A DNA stretch of 64,000 nt from Cytophagales bacterium CG12_big_fil_rev_8_21_14_0_65_40_12 (GCA_002786855.1 PCUU01000008.1:32660-96659); one strand, 5' to 3'. Positions 1-11,908 are shown, counted from the stretch's first letter. Made by a program: numbers and translations. The notes: generated from the sequence alone by a model not told the origin.

Positions 1-24
1 TTTTTAAATAGGATTGAAAAGAGT

Positions 25-348
25 TTAAGCTTCGCCTACTGTACCTCCGAAATTCATGGGGAATTTCGGGGCTTCTTCAGATTGCTTAATGTTGCCAAAA
101 TGCTTTTCGAATTTATCGATATTATCCTTTAGCGCCATCAATAGCCTTTTGGCATGTTCTGGTGTAATGATAATTCTCGATTTTACTTTTGCTTTTGGCA
201 CTCCTGGCATCATTTTGATAAAATCAATCACAAACTCACTGTTAGAATGAGCGATCATGGCCAAATTAACATATTGACCTTCAGCAGTTTCCTCTGAAAG
301 CTCAATATTGATTTGGTTCTGATTGGTTTGATTTTTCTCGTCTGCCAT
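25..348 (-). CDS. DUF3467 family protein
   Basis: This is a 107-residue acidic protein of the DUF3467 family, whose function is unknown. The core reads as a small beta-strand/helix domain: a segment about surviving and seeing antigens of the form YVNLAMIAHSNSEFVIDF, then a basic strand with SRIIITPEHAKRLLMAL and a helix ending in KFEKHFG. The first 20 residues are polar and probably disordered. It starts only three bases after the rpoC stop, on the same strand, so it is very probably the last gene of the rpoBC transcript. Family assignment is by recognition of the conserved pattern; the role is not known. Confidence 0.85.
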   Translation of the reverse strand: MADEKNQTNQNQINIELSEETAEGQYVNLAMIAHSNSEFVIDFIKMMPGVPKAKVKSRIIITPEHAKRLLMALKDNIDKFEKHFGNIKQSEEAPKFPMNFGGTVGEA

Positions 349-351
349 GGA

Positions 352-3300
352 TTAATACTCTACTTCTTGTTCTTCTGATTCTGTTTGATAAGCCGCTTTT
401 GCTGCTTGCAATCTCTCGTAAGCCTCCTTGTTTCCAACAACAAAGTTGTCGTATTCTCTCAAACCTGTACCGGCTGGGATCAAGTGACCAACAATTACGT
501 TTTCCTTCAAACCTTTCAAATGATCAGCTTTACCACGAATCGCAGCTTCGCTCAACACCTTAGTAGTCTCTTGGAAAGACGCAGCAGAAATAAAGCTCTC
601 AGTACCTAACGAAGCTTGAGTAATACCTTGAAGCTTAGGCTGTGAAACCGCAGGCTGGGCATCTCTTACTTCTACCAACTTCATATCTTTTCTTCTCAAG
701 CTAGAGTTTTCATCTCTTAGCTGACGAGGAGTCACGATCTGACCTGGTTTTAGGTTGGTAGAATCGCCTGATTCCATTACTACCTTCATGTCTAGCATTG
801 CATCGTTTTCTTCTCTGAAGACAAACTTATCGACTACTTGACCTGGAAGGAAGCTAGTGTCACCGGCATCGATGATTTCTACCTTCTGCATCATTTGTTT
901 TACGATTACCTCAATGTGCTTATCATTGATCTTCACACCTTGTAATCTATATACTTCCTGAATCTCATTTACCAAATACTCTTGTACCGCAGTCGGGCCT
1001 TGAATGTTTAGAATGTCATTTGGAGTAATTGCACCATCTGAAAGTGAGTAACCTGCTCTTACAAAGTCATTATCTTGAACAAGGATATGCTTAGACAATG
1101 GCACCATGTATTTCTTCTTCACGCCATCTTTAGAGTCGATGAAGATTTCTCGGTTACCTCTTTTGATACCACCATAGGTTACCACACCATCGATTTCAGA
1201 CACTACTGCTGGGTTTGATGGGTTTCTAGCCTCGAACAATTCCGTTACCCTAGGAAGACCCCCAGTGATATCTCGGGATTTACCCATTGTTCTTGGAATT
1301 TTAGCCAATGGTTGACCAACTTTCACTTTATCTCCAGCTTCGACTGCTAAGTGAGCCCCTACTGGAATATTATATGATTTCGAATCGCTCTTGGCAACTA
1401 CAACTACCGCAGGGTTTTTAGTTTTATCTCTGGTATCAGTGATTACTTTTTCTCTGTGGCCTGTTTGCTCATCAAACTCTTCTTTGAAAGTAACACCTTC
1501 TTCAATGGCATCGAATTCAACTTTACCATCGAATTCTGAAAGAATTACGGCATTGTATGGATCCCACTTACAAAGTTGCTGACCCTTTTCAACTTTATCG
1601 CCTTCTTTTACTTCTAGAATAGCACCATAAGGCACGTGGTTAGAAATAAGGACTTTGTCAGTTTTAGGATCAACGATTACGATCTCTCCAGTTCTTCCCA
1701 TTACTACATTCACTTTGTTACCATCGTTATCTGTAGTAGGAAGCGATCTAAGCTCTTCAAACTTGATCACACCTTCGAATTTCGCCTTTACAGTTGCATC
1801 AACCGCAATGTTTGAAGCAGTACCCCCAACGTGGAAGGTCCTTAAAGTAAGCTGTGTTCCCGGCTCTCCAATTGATTGGGCAGCAATTACACCTACCGCT
1901 TCACCTTTTTGTACCATCTGAGCCGTAGATAAGTTTCTACCGTAACATTTAGCACAAATACCTCTCTTCGTTTCGCAAGTCAATACCGATCTGATCTCTA
2001 CATCTTCAATTGCAGTCTCTTCAATATGAGCAGCAATTTCTTCTGTAAATTCTTCACCTGCCGAAATAATCAATTCTTCGGTAAGTGGATCATAAATATC
2101 ATGTACAGAAACTCTACCTAAAATTCTTTCAGTCAATGTTTCAACAACATCCTCATTGTCTTTCAAAGCAGATACAGTTAAACCTCTTAAGGTTCCACAA
2201 TCTTCTTCGTTAACAACAGCATCTTGTGCTACATCCACCAAACGTCTTGTCAAGTAACCCGCATCGGCAGTTTTAAGGGCTGTATCAGCCAAACCTTTAC
2301 GAGCACCGTGAGTGGAAATAAAGTACTCCAAAACGTCAAGTCCTTCTTTAAAGTTAGAAAGGATTGGGTTTTCAATGATCGCTCCCACAGAACCAGCAAG
2401 GTTCTTTTGTGGTTTCGCCATCAAACCTCTCATTCCACCTAACTGACGAATTTGCTCTCTTGAACCTCTGGCACCAGAGTGCATCATCATATAAATAGAG
2501 TTGAAGCCTTGGTTGTCTTCTTCCATTTGATTCATCAAGTCATTCGTCAAGCGAGTGTTCACCCTTGTCCAAATGTCAATTACCTGATTGTATCTTTCAT
2601 TATCTGTGATCAGACCCATTAGGTAGTTTTGCCATACAGCTTCTACTTCCTCTTTAGCCCCTGCTACTAATTCTTCTTTGTGATCTGGAATGTGAATATC
2701 ATTCAATCCCATAGACAAACCACCTTTATAAGCCATTTGGAAACCAAGTTCTTTGATATCATCTAAGAATTGGGCCGTTCTGGCTACTCCAGAAATCGCG
2801 AATACCTTTGCGATAATTTTCTGTAGTTTCTTCTTGGTCAAAAGTTCGTCAACGTAACCTACTTCCGCAGGTACAGTCTGGTTGAATAATACTCTACCAG
2901 CAACAGTTTCAATCATTTTGCTGACAAGTTCTTCGCCTTCTCTCACCTTTGCTTTCACGTGGATGTAAGCATGTTTAGAAAGTTTGCCTTCGTTCATCGC
3001 AATGATCACCTCTTCAGCGCTATAGAAACGCATGCCTTCACCATCAACTTTATTATCCTCAGTTGATCTACGGCCTTTGGTTACATAATACAGACCCAAA
3101 ACCATGTCTTGAGAAGGTACTGTTACCGGAGCTCCGTTAGCTGGGTTAAGAATGTTGTGTGATGAAATCATCAAAGTAGCGGCTTCCAATACTGCCTCGT
3201 GTCCTAGTGGAACGTGAACAGCCATTTGGTCACCGTCAAAGTCAGCGTTGAATGCAGTACATACCAATGGATGCAACTGTATCGCTTTTCCTTCAATCAG

Positions 3301-4662
3301 TTTTGGTTGGAAAGCCTGAATACCTAATCTGTGCAAAGTTGGAGCACGGTTAAGCAATACTGGATGTCCTTTCAATACGTTTTCAAGAATATCCCAAACT
3401 ACTGGATCTTTTCTATCAACAATTTTCTTAGCTGACTTTACTGTTTTTACAATACCTCTTTCAATCAGTTTTCTGATGATAAATGGTTTGAAAAGCTCAG
3501 CAGCCATATTTTTAGGCAAACCGCACTCATGCAATTTCAATTCAGGACCTACTACAATCACCGAACGGCCAGAGTAATCCACCCTTTTACCCAATAAGTT
3601 TTGACGGAAACGTCCTTGTTTACCTTTAAGCATATCACTCAAAGATTTCAATGCACGGTTACCATCTGAACGCACAGCGTTAACTTTTCTTGAGTTATCA
3701 AAAAGTGAGTCAACAGCTTCCTGAAGCATCCTTTTTTCGTTACGCAGGATTACTTCTGGCGCTTTAATATCTATTAATCTTTTGAGACGGTTGTTTCTAA
3801 TGATTACCCTTCTGTAAAGATCATTCAAATCTGATGTCGCAAAACGGCCACCATCTAGAGGCACCAATGGCCTTAATTCTGGTGGAATAACAGGCACCAT
3901 CTTGATAATCATCCACTGAGGACGGTTTTCAATTCTGGTTCTTGCATCACGGAAAGCTTCAACGACTTTCAACCTCTTTAAAGCTTCTGCTTTTCTTTGT
4001 TGAGAAGTATCCGTAGCCGCTTGGTGACGTAAAGCATAAGAAAGTTCATCAAGGTTGATTCTTGACAACAACATTTCTAATGAATCTGCTCCCATTTTAG
4101 CGATGAACTTATTAGGATCGTCATCATCTAACATTTGATTTTCTCTTGGAAGCTTATCTAGAATATCTAGATATTCATCTTCTGTCAAGAAATCCATGTA
4201 TGCGATTCCTTCTTCTTCCTTAATACCAGGTTGAATTACCACGTAACGTTCGTAGTAAATGATCTGATCTAATTTTTTGGTAGGAAGACCTAATAAGTAT
4301 CCGATTTTGTTCGGCAAAGACTTGAAGTACCAGATGTGAGCAACAGGCACTACCAATTCGATATGACCCATGCGCTCTCTTCTTACCTTTTTCTCGGTAA
4401 CTTCAACACCACATCTGTCGCAGATAATGCCTTTGTATCTGATTCTTTTATATTTCCCACAATGACACTCCCAGTCCTTTACAGGTCCGAATATTCTTTC
4501 GCAGAATAAACCACCCATTTCAGGTTTGTAAGTTCTATAGTTTATCGTTTCCGGTTGTGTAACCTCACCATGAGAACTCTCAAGGATTGATTCCGGAGAA
4601 GCTAAGCTTATAGTGACTTTGTCGAAGTCATTGTTAAGTTTTCTATTCTTTTTAAATGCCAT
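352..4662 (-). CDS. rpoC: DNA-directed RNA polymerase subunit beta'
   Basis: This encodes the 1436-residue beta' subunit, which carries part of the RNA polymerase active site. The N-terminal zinc-binding site uses Cys66, Cys68, Cys81 and Cys84. The catalytic Mg-binding loop [12 protein letters not shown] lies near residue 475. A second cysteine cluster ([11 protein letters not shown]) lies at about 895-910. The length is usual for Bacteroidota. It follows rpoB by 42 bases with no terminator visible, so the two are co-transcribed. The start [10 protein letters not shown] is the first methionine and fits the family. Confidence 0.99.
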   Translation of the reverse strand: MAFKKNRKLNNDFDKVTISLASPESILESSHGEVTQPETINYRTYKPEMGGLFCERIFGPVKDWECHCGKYKRIRYKGIICDRCGVEVTEKKVRRERMGHIELVVPVAHIWYFKSLPNKIGYLLGLPTKKLDQIIYYERYVVIQPGIKEEEGIAYMDFLTEDEYLDILDKLPRENQMLDDDDPNKFIAKMGADSLEMLLSRINLDELSYALRHQAATDTSQQRKAEALKRLKVVEAFRDARTRIENRPQWMIIKMVPVIPPELRPLVPLDGGRFATSDLNDLYRRVIIRNNRLKRLIDIKAPEVILRNEKRMLQEAVDSLFDNSRKVNAVRSDGNRALKSLSDMLKGKQGRFRQNLLGKRVDYSGRSVIVVGPELKLHECGLPKNMAAELFKPFIIRKLIERGIVKTVKSAKKIVDRKDPVVWDILENVLKGHPVLLNRAPTLHRLGIQAFQPKLIEGKAIQLHPLVCTAFNADFDGDQMAVHVPLGHEAVLEAATLMISSHNILNPANGAPVTVPSQDMVLGLYYVTKGRRSTEDNKVDGEGMRFYSAEEVIIAMNEGKLSKHAYIHVKAKVREGEELVSKMIETVAGRVLFNQTVPAEVGYVDELLTKKKLQKIIAKVFAISGVARTAQFLDDIKELGFQMAYKGGLSMGLNDIHIPDHKEELVAGAKEEVEAVWQNYLMGLITDNERYNQVIDIWTRVNTRLTNDLMNQMEEDNQGFNSIYMMMHSGARGSREQIRQLGGMRGLMAKPQKNLAGSVGAIIENPILSNFKEGLDVLEYFISTHGARKGLADTALKTADAGYLTRRLVDVAQDAVVNEEDCGTLRGLTVSALKDNEDVVETLTERILGRVSVHDIYDPLTEELIISAGEEFTEEIAAHIEETAIEDVEIRSVLTCETKRGICAKCYGRNLSTAQMVQKGEAVGVIAAQSIGEPGTQLTLRTFHVGGTASNIAVDATVKAKFEGVIKFEELRSLPTTDNDGNKVNVVMGRTGEIVIVDPKTDKVLISNHVPYGAILEVKEGDKVEKGQQLCKWDPYNAVILSEFDGKVEFDAIEEGVTFKEEFDEQTGHREKVITDTRDKTKNPAVVVVAKSDSKSYNIPVGAHLAVEAGDKVKVGQPLAKIPRTMGKSRDITGGLPRVTELFEARNPSNPAVVSEIDGVVTYGGIKRGNREIFIDSKDGVKKKYMVPLSKHILVQDNDFVRAGYSLSDGAITPNDILNIQGPTAVQEYLVNEIQEVYRLQGVKINDKHIEVIVKQMMQKVEIIDAGDTSFLPGQVVDKFVFREENDAMLDMKVVMESGDSTNLKPGQIVTPRQLRDENSSLRRKDMKLVEVRDAQPAVSQPKLQGITQASLGTESFISAASFQETTKVLSEAAIRGKADHLKGLKENVIVGHLIPAGTGLREYDNFVVGNKEAYERLQAAKAAYQTESEEQEVEY

Positions 4663-4704
4663 AGCTTTTGTATTCTAAATAATTGGCCGAAGCCTGGTTA
4701 AGAA

Positions 4705-7700
4705 TTAGTCAAGAGTAATTTCGAGTGCCAAACCTCTAAGTTCGTGAACCAATACATTGAATGATTCAGGAATATTTGGTTTAGGAATATTCTCACCTTT
4801 AACGATGGCTTCGTAAGCTTTCGCTCTACCGATTACGTCATCAGATTTTACAGTAAGAATTTCTTGCAACACGTGTGATGCACCGAATGCCTCAAGTGCC
4901 CAAACCTCCATTTCACCGAAACGCTGACCACCAAATTGCGCTTTACCACCCAATGGTTGTTGTGTAATCAATGAATAAGGTCCGATAGAACGAGCGTGCA
5001 TTTTATCATCAACCAAGTGACCCAATTTCAGCATGTAAGCAATACCTACAGTAACTGGCTGATCGAATCTAACTCCTGAAAGACCATCGTATAAGTAAGC
5101 TCTACCTGCATCTGGCAAACCAGCTTCAGCTAATTCTGCTTGTACTTCTTCCATTGTAGCTCCATCAAAAATAGGAGTAGAATACTTTCTACCTAATTCA
5201 AGACCTGCCCATGCTAGTACAGTTTCGTAGATCTGACCAATGTTCATCCTTGAAGGTACACCTAGTGGATTCAAAACGATATCCATTGGAGTTCCATCTT
5301 CTAAGAACGGCATGTCTTCTTCTCTTACGATTCTGGCGACAACACCTTTGTTACCGTGACGACCAGCCATTTTATCACCTACTTTAAGCTTACGCTTTTT
5401 AGCGATGTATACTTTGGCCAGTTGCACAATACCTGTTGGTAATTCGTCACCTACTTCGATTGTGAAGCGTTTTCTCTTGAATTCTCCTGCAATTTCGTTT
5501 CTTTTCAAATTGTAATTCTTGATCAGTCTTACAATCAAAGCGTTGGTTTTCTCGTCAGTAGTCCAATTGTCAAGGTTCAAATCAGAAACCAAATTCACCT
5601 CTGCCTGAACATTATAGTTACTTTCGTCTCTATAAATGTTCTTCTCAGGGAAGATGTTTTCTGTAATGTTCGTTTTATTGAACTTTACTCCTTTGGCAAT
5701 TACTTCATCGCCAAATTTGTGTTTAACACCTTGTGAAGTTTTTCCTTGAAGTAAAGAGAACATTTTGTCGATCATCTCATTTCTCACTACAGTCAAATCT
5801 TTGCTGTATTGGGCCTTCAATGTTTCAACCTCTTTCTTCGACTTAACTCTTAAATCTTTATCCTTTTTAGGTCTAGTGAAGAGTTTGGTGTCAATTACAA
5901 CTCCTTGCAAAGATGGAGAAGCTTTCAATGAAGCATCTTTTACATCACCAGCTTTATCTCCAAAGATTGCTCTTAAAAGCTTTTCTTCAGGAGTTGGGTC
6001 AGTTTCACCTTTAGGAGTGATTTTACCAATAAGAATATCGCCTTCTTTAATCTCAGCGCCTACTCTGATGATACCGTTCTCATCTAGGTTTTTCACTGCT
6101 TCCTCACTTACGTTTGGAATTTCAGAAGTCAATTCCTCTTCACCTCTCTTTGTATCTCTTACTTCGAGTTCGTATTCATCAATGTGGATAGAAGTGAACA
6201 CGTCATCCCTTACCACTCTCTCAGAAATTACAATCGCATCCTCGAAGTTATATCCTTGCCATGGCATGTAAGCCACTCTCAAGTTTTTACCTAAAGCTAG
6301 CTCACCGTTTTGAGTAGAATAACCTTCACACAAAACTTGGCCTTTAGTTACCTTATCGCCTTTCAAAACGATTGGTGTAAGGTTGATTGAAGTGTCTTGG
6401 TTAGTTCTTCTGAACTTGATTAGCTTGTATGTTTTGTATTCGTTATCGAAGTTGACAAGTTCATCTGCATCAGATTGCTCGTATTTTACGATAATCTTAG
6501 TGGCATCTACATAATGAACAACTCCTTCGCCTTCCGCTATGATCATCATTCTTGAATCTCTAGCGGCTCTTCCTTCCAAGCCAGTTCCAACAATTGGAGC
6601 TTCAGCTTTCAATAAAGGAACAGCTTGACGTTGCATGTTCGATCCCATCAAAGCTCTGTTCGCATCATCATGTTCCAAGAAAGGAATCAATGAAGCCGCT
6701 ACAGACACAATTTGATTGGGAGCCACATCCATATAGGTCAACTCTTTAGGTTCAACTACAGGGAAATCACCTTCAAAACGGGCTTTTACTCTGTCATTAA
6801 TGAATGTGCCTTTAGCATCTAATGGCGCATTGGCCTGTGCTATGTTATGAGTATCTTCTTCTTCAGCAGTTAAGTAAACTACATCTTCCGACATGTTCAC
6901 TTTTCCGTCATTCACCTTTCTGTAAGGAGTTTCAATGAAGCCCATGCTATTGATTTTAGCATGAACGCAAAGAGAAGAAATCAAACCAATATTCGGACCC
7001 TCTGGGGTTTCAATTGTACAAAGACGTCCGTAGTGAGTATAATGAACGTCACGTACCTCAAAACCAGCTCTTTCTCTTGAAAGACCACCTGGACCTAAAG
7101 CAGACATTCTTCTTTTGTGCGTAATCTCTGCCAATGGATTGGTTTGATCCATGAACTGAGAAAGCTGGTTAGTTCCGAAGAAGGAGTTGATTACAGAAGA
7201 AAGCGTTCTAGCGTTAATAAGGTCAACTGGTTTGAAGTCCTCGTTATCACGAACGTTCATTCTTTCTTTAATAGTTCTAGCCATTCTAGCTAAACCTACA
7301 CCGAATTGAGCATAAAGCTGCTCTCCTACAGTTCTAACCCTTCTGTTCGACAAGTGGTCAATATCATCAACGACTGCTTTTGAGTTGATCAAACCGATCA
7401 AATACTTAACAATTGAGATAATATCTTGAGTTGTTAAAACTCTCTTATCAAACGAAATATCAAGTCCTAACTTTTTGTTAATTCTATATCTACCAACTTC
7501 TCCTAAGTCATATCGCTTGTCAGAAAAGAATAAACTTTGGATGATATCTCTTGCGGTTTGCTCATCTGGAGCCTCAGTATTTCTTAACTGACGATAGATT
7601 TGCTCAACGGCCTCCTTTTCAGAGTTGGAATTATCTTTTGATAGTGTATTGTATATAATAGTGTAATCAGCAATGTTGATGTCCTCTCTGTGAAGGATAA

Positions 7701-8577
7701 TAGAATCAACACCTGAGTCTAAGATCAAATCAACATCCTCTTCTGCCAAGATTGAGTCACGCTCCAGAAGCACCTCATTTCTATCGATAGATACCACTTC
7801 ACCAGTATCTTCATCTACGAAATCCTCAATCCAAGTTCTAAGAACTCTTGCAGCAAGTTTTCTACCAACTCCTTTTTTAAGTTGAGCTTTGTTAGCCTTA
7901 ATCTCCTCAGAAAGACCAAACAAATCTAGAATGTCCTTGTCAGTACCATAACCAATTGCTCTTAACAATGTAGTTACAGGAAATTTCTTTTTACGGTCAA
8001 TGTAGGCATACATGACGCTGTTCACGTCAGTCGCAAATTCAATCCAAGAACCTTTGAAAGGGATAATCCTAGCCGAATAAAGTGCAGTACCATTAGTATG
8101 CTTGCTTTGCGCAAAGAATACACCTGGCGATCTGTGCAATTGAGAAACGATAACTCTTTCAGCTCCATTTACAACAAACGAACCTTTGATGGTCATGTAA
8201 GGAATGTTTCCTAAGAAAACTTCCTGCTCAATAGTCTCAAAATCTTCATTGTCTTTGTCATTACAAGAAAGACGAAGTTTGGCTTTAAGAGGAACGGAAT
8301 AGGTTAAACCTCTATCGATACACTCCTCTACAGAGTATTTTGGGGGATCTACTAGGTAATCAATGAACTCTAAAACAAAGTTTTCTCTAGAATCCGAAAT
8401 AGGGAAGTTCTCTGAGAACACTTTGAAAAGGCCATCTTGAGTCCTTTTTTCTGCTGGGGTTTCCAACTGAAAAAAATCTTCGAAAGACTTCACTTGAATG
8501 TCAAGAAAATCAGGGTAATCTAATACTGACTTAATTGAAGAAAAACTTATTCTTTCTGTTTGAATTGCGTTAGCCAA
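4705..8577 (-). CDS. rpoB: DNA-directed RNA polymerase subunit beta (TTG start)
   Basis: This encodes the 1290-residue beta subunit of RNA polymerase. Recognisable blocks include the rifampicin-pocket region [17 protein letters not shown] and the MSALGPGGL segment around residues 470-500, and the C-terminal [17 protein letters not shown] clamp contact. The reading frame [12 protein letters not shown] matches the usual Bacteroidota N-terminus, but the start codon is TTG at 8577. An in-frame stop lies four codons upstream (only ATT intervenes as another rare start) and the next in-frame ATG is over 120 codons downstream. A 174-base gap with two hairpins separates it from rplL. Confidence 0.98.
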   Translation of the reverse strand: MANAIQTERISFSSIKSVLDYPDFLDIQVKSFEDFFQLETPAEKRTQDGLFKVFSENFPISDSRENFVLEFIDYLVDPPKYSVEECIDRGLTYSVPLKAKLRLSCNDKDNEDFETIEQEVFLGNIPYMTIKGSFVVNGAERVIVSQLHRSPGVFFAQSKHTNGTALYSARIIPFKGSWIEFATDVNSVMYAYIDRKKKFPVTTLLRAIGYGTDKDILDLFGLSEEIKANKAQLKKGVGRKLAARVLRTWIEDFVDEDTGEVVSIDRNEVLLERDSILAEEDVDLILDSGVDSIILHREDINIADYTIIYNTLSKDNSNSEKEAVEQIYRQLRNTEAPDEQTARDIIQSLFFSDKRYDLGEVGRYRINKKLGLDISFDKRVLTTQDIISIVKYLIGLINSKAVVDDIDHLSNRRVRTVGEQLYAQFGVGLARMARTIKERMNVRDNEDFKPVDLINARTLSSVINSFFGTNQLSQFMDQTNPLAEITHKRRMSALGPGGLSRERAGFEVRDVHYTHYGRLCTIETPEGPNIGLISSLCVHAKINSMGFIETPYRKVNDGKVNMSEDVVYLTAEEEDTHNIAQANAPLDAKGTFINDRVKARFEGDFPVVEPKELTYMDVAPNQIVSVAASLIPFLEHDDANRALMGSNMQRQAVPLLKAEAPIVGTGLEGRAARDSRMMIIAEGEGVVHYVDATKIIVKYEQSDADELVNFDNEYKTYKLIKFRRTNQDTSINLTPIVLKGDKVTKGQVLCEGYSTQNGELALGKNLRVAYMPWQGYNFEDAIVISERVVRDDVFTSIHIDEYELEVRDTKRGEEELTSEIPNVSEEAVKNLDENGIIRVGAEIKEGDILIGKITPKGETDPTPEEKLLRAIFGDKAGDVKDASLKASPSLQGVVIDTKLFTRPKKDKDLRVKSKKEVETLKAQYSKDLTVVRNEMIDKMFSLLQGKTSQGVKHKFGDEVIAKGVKFNKTNITENIFPEKNIYRDESNYNVQAEVNLVSDLNLDNWTTDEKTNALIVRLIKNYNLKRNEIAGEFKRKRFTIEVGDELPTGIVQLAKVYIAKKRKLKVGDKMAGRHGNKGVVARIVREEDMPFLEDGTPMDIVLNPLGVPSRMNIGQIYETVLAWAGLELGRKYSTPIFDGATMEEVQAELAEAGLPDAGRAYLYDGLSGVRFDQPVTVGIAYMLKLGHLVDDKMHARSIGPYSLITQQPLGGKAQFGGQRFGEMEVWALEAFGASHVLQEILTVKSDDVIGRAKAYEAIVKGENIPKPNIPESFNVLVHELRGLALEITLD

Positions 8578-8688
8578 GGCCGTAATATTTTAGTTTAAAC
8601 CAAGAATAATTTTGCACTTAAAGCGTGCAGGGCTTGAAGAGACAAGGCTCTAAAATGTATACAAACAGGAAAAGACCCATGATTCCGA

Positions 8689-8704
8689 TCCCGAAAATTC
8701 GGGA
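8689..8704. repeat. Palindrome in the rplL-rpoB gap
   Basis: TCCCGAAAATTCGGGA is a perfect 16-base inverted repeat. Followed at once by CGGGACC, it looks like a dispersed intergenic palindrome, although no second copy was noticed in this window. On the transcribed minus strand it would form a short GC-rich hairpin without a following T-run. Confidence 0.6.
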
Positions 8705-8723
8705 CGGGACCAGGGCCTATTCC

Positions 8724-8746
8724 TTTGCCATAGGAGCTATGGCGAA
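8724..8746 (-). promoter_or_regulatory. Hairpin just after rplL (attenuator or processing site)
   Basis: GCCATAG-GAG-CTATGGC gives seven perfect pairs with a three-base loop, extended to ten by flanking T-A and G-T pairs. It starts six bases past the rplL stop. There is no T-run on the minus strand, so a simple terminator is unlikely. In E. coli the rplL-rpoB gap holds a partial attenuator and an RNase III site; a similar role here is inference. Confidence 0.55.
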
Positions 8747-8751
8747 TCAAA

Positions 8752-9129
8752 TTATTTAAGCTCTACTTCAGCACCAGCTTCTTCAAGCTGTTTTTTCAAT
8801 GCCTCAGCCTCGTCTTTAGCAATACCTTCTTTGATTGCTTTAGGAGCGCCATCAACTAATTCTTTAGCTTCTTTCAATCCTAAACCAGTTAAATCTTTTA
8901 CCAATTTAACTACAGCAAGTTTCGAAGCACCAGCTGCTTTCAACACAACGTCAAAAGTGCTTTTCTCTTCAACAACAGCGTCACCACCACCAGCAACTGG
9001 GCCAGCTACAGCAACTGCAGCAGCTGCAGGCTCGATACCGTACTCATTCTTAAGGATATCAGCTAATTCGTTAACTTCCTTAACAGTTAAGTTCACTAAC
9101 TGCTCTGCGAAATCTTTTAAATCTGCCAT
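8752..9129 (-). CDS. rplL: 50S ribosomal protein L7/L12
   Basis: This is the 125-residue stalk protein that recruits translation GTPases to the ribosome. The N-terminal dimerisation helix pair (residues 1-35) is followed by an Ala/Gly/Val-rich hinge (about 36-55) and the C-terminal domain with the conserved [29 protein letters not shown] and [11 protein letters not shown] blocks. It lies 40 bases after rplJ on the same strand, the standard order for the L10-L12 stalk operon. Confidence 0.99.
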   Translation of the reverse strand: MADLKDFAEQLVNLTVKEVNELADILKNEYGIEPAAAAVAVAGPVAGGGDAVVEEKSTFDVVLKAAGASKLAVVKLVKDLTGLGLKEAKELVDGAPKAIKEGIAKDEAEALKKQLEEAGAEVELK

Positions 9130-9169
9130 TTTACTTTTCGTTTATTAAATTCTAAATCTTGATTAATTA

Positions 9170-9703
9170 TTAATTTTCACGCTCAGATAACGTCTTTAAG
9201 ATGCCGGCCAGTTTGCCACCCGCGCCCTTAAGGCCAGAGATAACATTCTTAGCAGGTGATTGTAACAATCCTATCACCTCTCCAATAAGCTCAGCTTTCG
9301 ACTTGAGACTTACTAGCATATCTAAAGACTCCTCTCCAATGAAAAGATCGGTATCGATGGAAGCACCTTTCAACAATGGATAGTTTATACCTGATTTTTT
9401 TCTAAATTCTTTGATCAACTTTGCAGGAGCATTCGCATCTTGTGCAGAAAACATTATTCCTGAAAATCCTTTGAGCACTTTTTCATCAAATGGAGCATAA
9501 TCTGCATCCATTCTCAAAAGAGCTTTTTGGATCAATGAATTTTTGAACACTTTAAATTCGATGCCTTTTTCAAAGCATAGTCTTCTCAGTGCCGTGGTCT
9601 GTGCCACCGACATACGGGAAGCATCAGTTATGTAGAAATTGCTGTTATCAGAAAATTTCTGATACAATTCTTCAATTAATACGCCTTTTTCTTCTCTAGT
9701 CAT
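9170..9703 (-). CDS. rplJ: 50S ribosomal protein L10
   Basis: This 177-residue protein is the base of the ribosomal stalk: it binds 23S rRNA through its N-terminal domain and L7/L12 dimers through the C-terminal helix. The start MTREEKGVLIEEL and the RNA-binding segment TALRRLCFEKGIEFKVFKNSLI are typical. It starts two bases after the rplA stop, so there is no room for a separate L10 leader RNA as found in enterics. Autoregulation, if present, must act elsewhere in the transcript. Confidence 0.99.
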   Translation of the reverse strand: MTREEKGVLIEELYQKFSDNSNFYITDASRMSVAQTTALRRLCFEKGIEFKVFKNSLIQKALLRMDADYAPFDEKVLKGFSGIMFSAQDANAPAKLIKEFRKKSGINYPLLKGASIDTDLFIGEESLDMLVSLKSKAELIGEVIGLLQSPAKNVISGLKGAGGKLAGILKTLSEREN

Positions 9704-9705
9704 GA

Positions 9706-10404
9706 TTATAATCCTACTACGGAGTTTTTATCAACTTTAATACTTGGACTTTGAGTCGAAGACAAATTGATACTTTTCATATAAGTACCTTTTGCCGAAG
9801 CCGGTTTCAATTTTGAGAGTGTTAGAAGCACTTCAGCAGTGTTCTCAGCGATTTTCTCAGGAGAGAAAGAAGCCTTACCTACACTTGTATGAACGATTCC
9901 GTATTTATCAACTTTGAAGTCGATTTTACCTCCCTTAACTTCTTCGACTGCTTTTCCAACCTCCAAAGTAACTGTACCAGATTTTGGGTTAGGCATTAAA
10001 CCTCTTGGTCCAAGAACTCGACCTAGACGACCTACTTTGGCCATAACCGTAGGCATAGTGATGATGACATCAATGTCAGTCCATCCACCTTCGATTTTTG
10101 CTATGTAATCATCTAAACCTACGTGATCAGCACCAGCATCTCTTGCTTCCTGCTCTTTGTCAGGAGAACACAACACTAAAACTTTCACTTCTTTTCCTGT
10201 TCCATGTGGCAATGCTACTACGCCTCTCACCATCTGATCTGCCTTGCGCGGATCCACTCCCAAGCGAACATCAATATCTACAGACGCATCGAATTTTGCG
10301 ATGGAGATTTCCTTCACAATCGATGATGCCTCAGTTAGAGAATATACTTTCTGTGGATCATATTTACTTAAAGCTTCTTTTTGCTTTTTTGTCAACTTTG
10401 CCAT
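9706..10404 (-). CDS. rplA: 50S ribosomal protein L1
   Basis: This is the 232-residue L1 protein of the mobile stalk near the ribosomal E site; in many bacteria it also represses its own operon. The two-domain signature is present: [25 protein letters not shown] in the N-terminal half, then [33 protein letters not shown] sequence in the middle. The gene lies 12 bases after rplK. Confidence 0.99.
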   Translation of the reverse strand: MAKLTKKQKEALSKYDPQKVYSLTEASSIVKEISIAKFDASVDIDVRLGVDPRKADQMVRGVVALPHGTGKEVKVLVLCSPDKEQEARDAGADHVGLDDYIAKIEGGWTDIDVIITMPTVMAKVGRLGRVLGPRGLMPNPKSGTVTLEVGKAVEEVKGGKIDFKVDKYGIVHTSVGKASFSPEKIAENTAEVLLTLSKLKPASAKGTYMKSINLSSTQSPSIKVDKNSVVGL

Positions 10405-10416
10405 TTTAACAAATCT

Positions 10417-10860
10417 TTAGTTTTCCCAAGGTGCTTTTCCGGTCACTCTAATACCCATGCTTCTTGCCGTTCCAGCCACCATTTTCATGGCAGATTCAAG
10501 CGTGAAAGCATTCAAATCCGGCATCTTAACTTCAGCGATCTCTTTCACTTGATCCCAACTCACCGAACCGACTTTAATACGGTTAGACTCGTTAGAACCT
10601 TTTTTGATCTTAGATGCTTCCATTAACATTACCGGTGCAGGAGGAGTTTTGATAACAAAATCAAAAGACTTGTCAGTATACATGGTAATAAGTACTGGAA
10701 GTACTTGTCCCATTTTATCCTGAGAACGTCCATTGAATTGCTTACAGAACTCCATAATATTTAGTCCCTTAGAACCTAAAGCGGGACCAACCGGAGGGGA
10801 AGGGTTTGCTTGACCTCCCTTAACTTGCAACTTCAGATAACCAGATATTTCCTTAGCCAT
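10417..10860 (-). CDS. rplK: 50S ribosomal protein L11
   Basis: This is the 147-residue L11 protein, which binds the GTPase-associated region of 23S rRNA. The N-terminal block [20 protein letters not shown] and the C-terminal RNA-binding end ([16 protein letters not shown]) are diagnostic. It starts one base after nusG ends, in the order nusG-rplK-rplA-rplJ-rplL common to most bacteria. Confidence 0.99.
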   Translation of the reverse strand: MAKEISGYLKLQVKGGQANPSPPVGPALGSKGLNIMEFCKQFNGRSQDKMGQVLPVLITMYTDKSFDFVIKTPPAPVMLMEASKIKKGSNESNRIKVGSVSWDQVKEIAEVKMPDLNAFTLESAMKMVAGTARSMGIRVTGKAPWEN

Positions 10861-10861
10861 C

Positions 10862-11422
10862 TTAATCTTGTTTTTCGACTTGCATGTAACTTAATTCAAC
10901 TGGTGTATTTCGCCCGAAGATCTTAACCATAACGTTAAGTTTTCTTCGTTCCTCAAATACCTCCTCTATAGTACCCGTAAATCCACTAAAGGGCCCATCC
11001 ATTACTTTGATAGACTCTCCAACTATATATGGTGTATCAGTGTGTTCGTCAAACTCATCGATTTCTTCAACCTTACCTAAAATACGGTCGACTTCAATCT
11101 GTCGTAACGGAACAGGGGGAGTGTTGGAAGCATTACCACCCTTTTGACCTAAGAACCCAATGATACCCGGGATATTTTTAATCATATGAATGACCTCACC
11201 ATTGGTAAGATCAGCTTGCACCATAATGTAGCCTGGAAACATGTTTCGATCACGAGAGCGTTTCTTTCCGTTACGCATCTCATACACTTTTTCAGCTGGA
11301 ATAATCACCTGAGGAATAAAATCTAAAACGTTCTCCTGTTCGATCTCATTTTCAAGATACTCCTTGGCCTTTCTTTCCTGACCCGAAACAGCCCGAACCA
11401 TATACCACTTTAGCTCTGCCAT
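10862..11422 (-). CDS. nusG: Transcription termination/antitermination protein NusG
   Basis: This 186-residue elongation factor binds the RNA polymerase clamp through its N-terminal NGN domain ([18 protein letters not shown] at the start, [12 protein letters not shown] near residue 70) and Rho or S10 through the C-terminal KOW domain ([16 protein letters not shown] near residue 140). It is eight bases downstream of secE. Confidence 0.98.
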   Translation of the reverse strand: MAELKWYMVRAVSGQERKAKEYLENEIEQENVLDFIPQVIIPAEKVYEMRNGKKRSRDRNMFPGYIMVQADLTNGEVIHMIKNIPGIIGFLGQKGGNASNTPPVPLRQIEVDRILGKVEEIDEFDEHTDTPYIVGESIKVMDGPFSGFTGTIEEVFEERRKLNVMVKIFGRNTPVELSYMQVEKQD

Positions 11423-11430
11423 TCTATAAA

Positions 11431-11625
11431 TTATCTTCTAATTGTATAAAACCAATCCATGATATTATCGAAACCTAAATCAATGATCCCTATAAAAAGG
11501 GCAAAGATCAAGGAAGCTACCAACACTAAAACCGAGCTAGCTTGTAGCTCAGAATACTTTGGCCAACTTACCTTATGCCTTAACTCGACATAAGATTCAG
11601 CGATAAATGTCTTCAATTTGTTCAT
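11431..11625 (-). CDS. secE: Preprotein translocase subunit SecE
   Basis: This is the small single-membrane-span SecE of the SecYEG channel. I start it at the internal ATG ([18 protein letters not shown]), giving 64 residues, because a longer frame would begin inside the tRNA-Trp gene. The amphipathic helix with [16 protein letters not shown] is followed by one hydrophobic segment (about 31-51). The length matches Bacteroidota SecE. Confidence 0.93.
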   Translation of the reverse strand: MNKLKTFIAESYVELRHKVSWPKYSELQASSVLVLVASLIFALFIGIIDLGFDNIMDWFYTIRR

Positions 11626-11646
11626 CAGCTTTATATTTCTTCGTTG

Positions 11647-11719
11647 CACGGGTGGTAAGATTCGAACTCACGACCTTTGGTTTTGGAGACCACTGCTCTA
11701 CCAACTGAGCTACACCCGT
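11647..11719 (-). tRNA. tRNA-Trp (anticodon CCA)
   Basis: A complete cloverleaf of 73 bases folds on the minus strand. The acceptor arms ACGGGTG/CACCCGT pair perfectly, the anticodon loop is CTCCAAA, the T-arm holds TTCGAAT and the discriminator is G, as expected for Trp. The anticodon stem has one mismatch at the outer pair. The 3'-CCA is not encoded; the next bases are CAA. It heads the secE-nusG transcript. Confidence 0.97.
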
Positions 11720-11846
11720 GTATCAATTATCACAGATTTGCCCTGTCCTTAAAACATTAAAAATCAATGCTTTTGACTGTCTTCAGTTTGATTGAACTCC
11801 AAAAGGACGAGGTACAATTCCAACATTCCATCCCTAAAACGGGCTG

Positions 11847-11878
11847 CAAATGTAGATAAAAATACTATATGAAACAAA
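11847..11878 (-). promoter_or_regulatory. Promoter of the tRNA-Trp/secE/nusG operon
   Basis: On the minus strand TTTG (11875-11878) and TACATTTG (11847-11854) are separated by 20 bases, which fits the Bacteroidota primary sigma consensus TTTG-N19-21-TAnnTTTG. Transcription should start near 11841, about 120 bases before the tRNA. The distal element lies inside the hairpin that follows tuf. Confidence 0.75.
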
Positions 11879-11908
11879 CGCGTTTCCGATATTTCGAAAA
11901 CGCGTTTG
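11875..11908 (-). terminator. Hairpin downstream of tuf
   Basis: CAAACGCGTTT and AAACGCGTTTG form an 11-base-pair stem with a 12-base loop, 25 bases after the tuf stop. The T-run after it on the minus strand is short (GTTTGTTTC), so termination may be partial. One arm contains the -33 element of the next promoter. Confidence 0.6.

Noticed and set aside
5765..6271. 168-residue plus-strand open frame
   Set aside because: It is antisense to rpoB; serine/leucine-rich shadow without start context.
11626..11649. Upstream start for secE
   Set aside because: It would begin within the 3' end of tRNA-Trp; the internal ATG matches the family.
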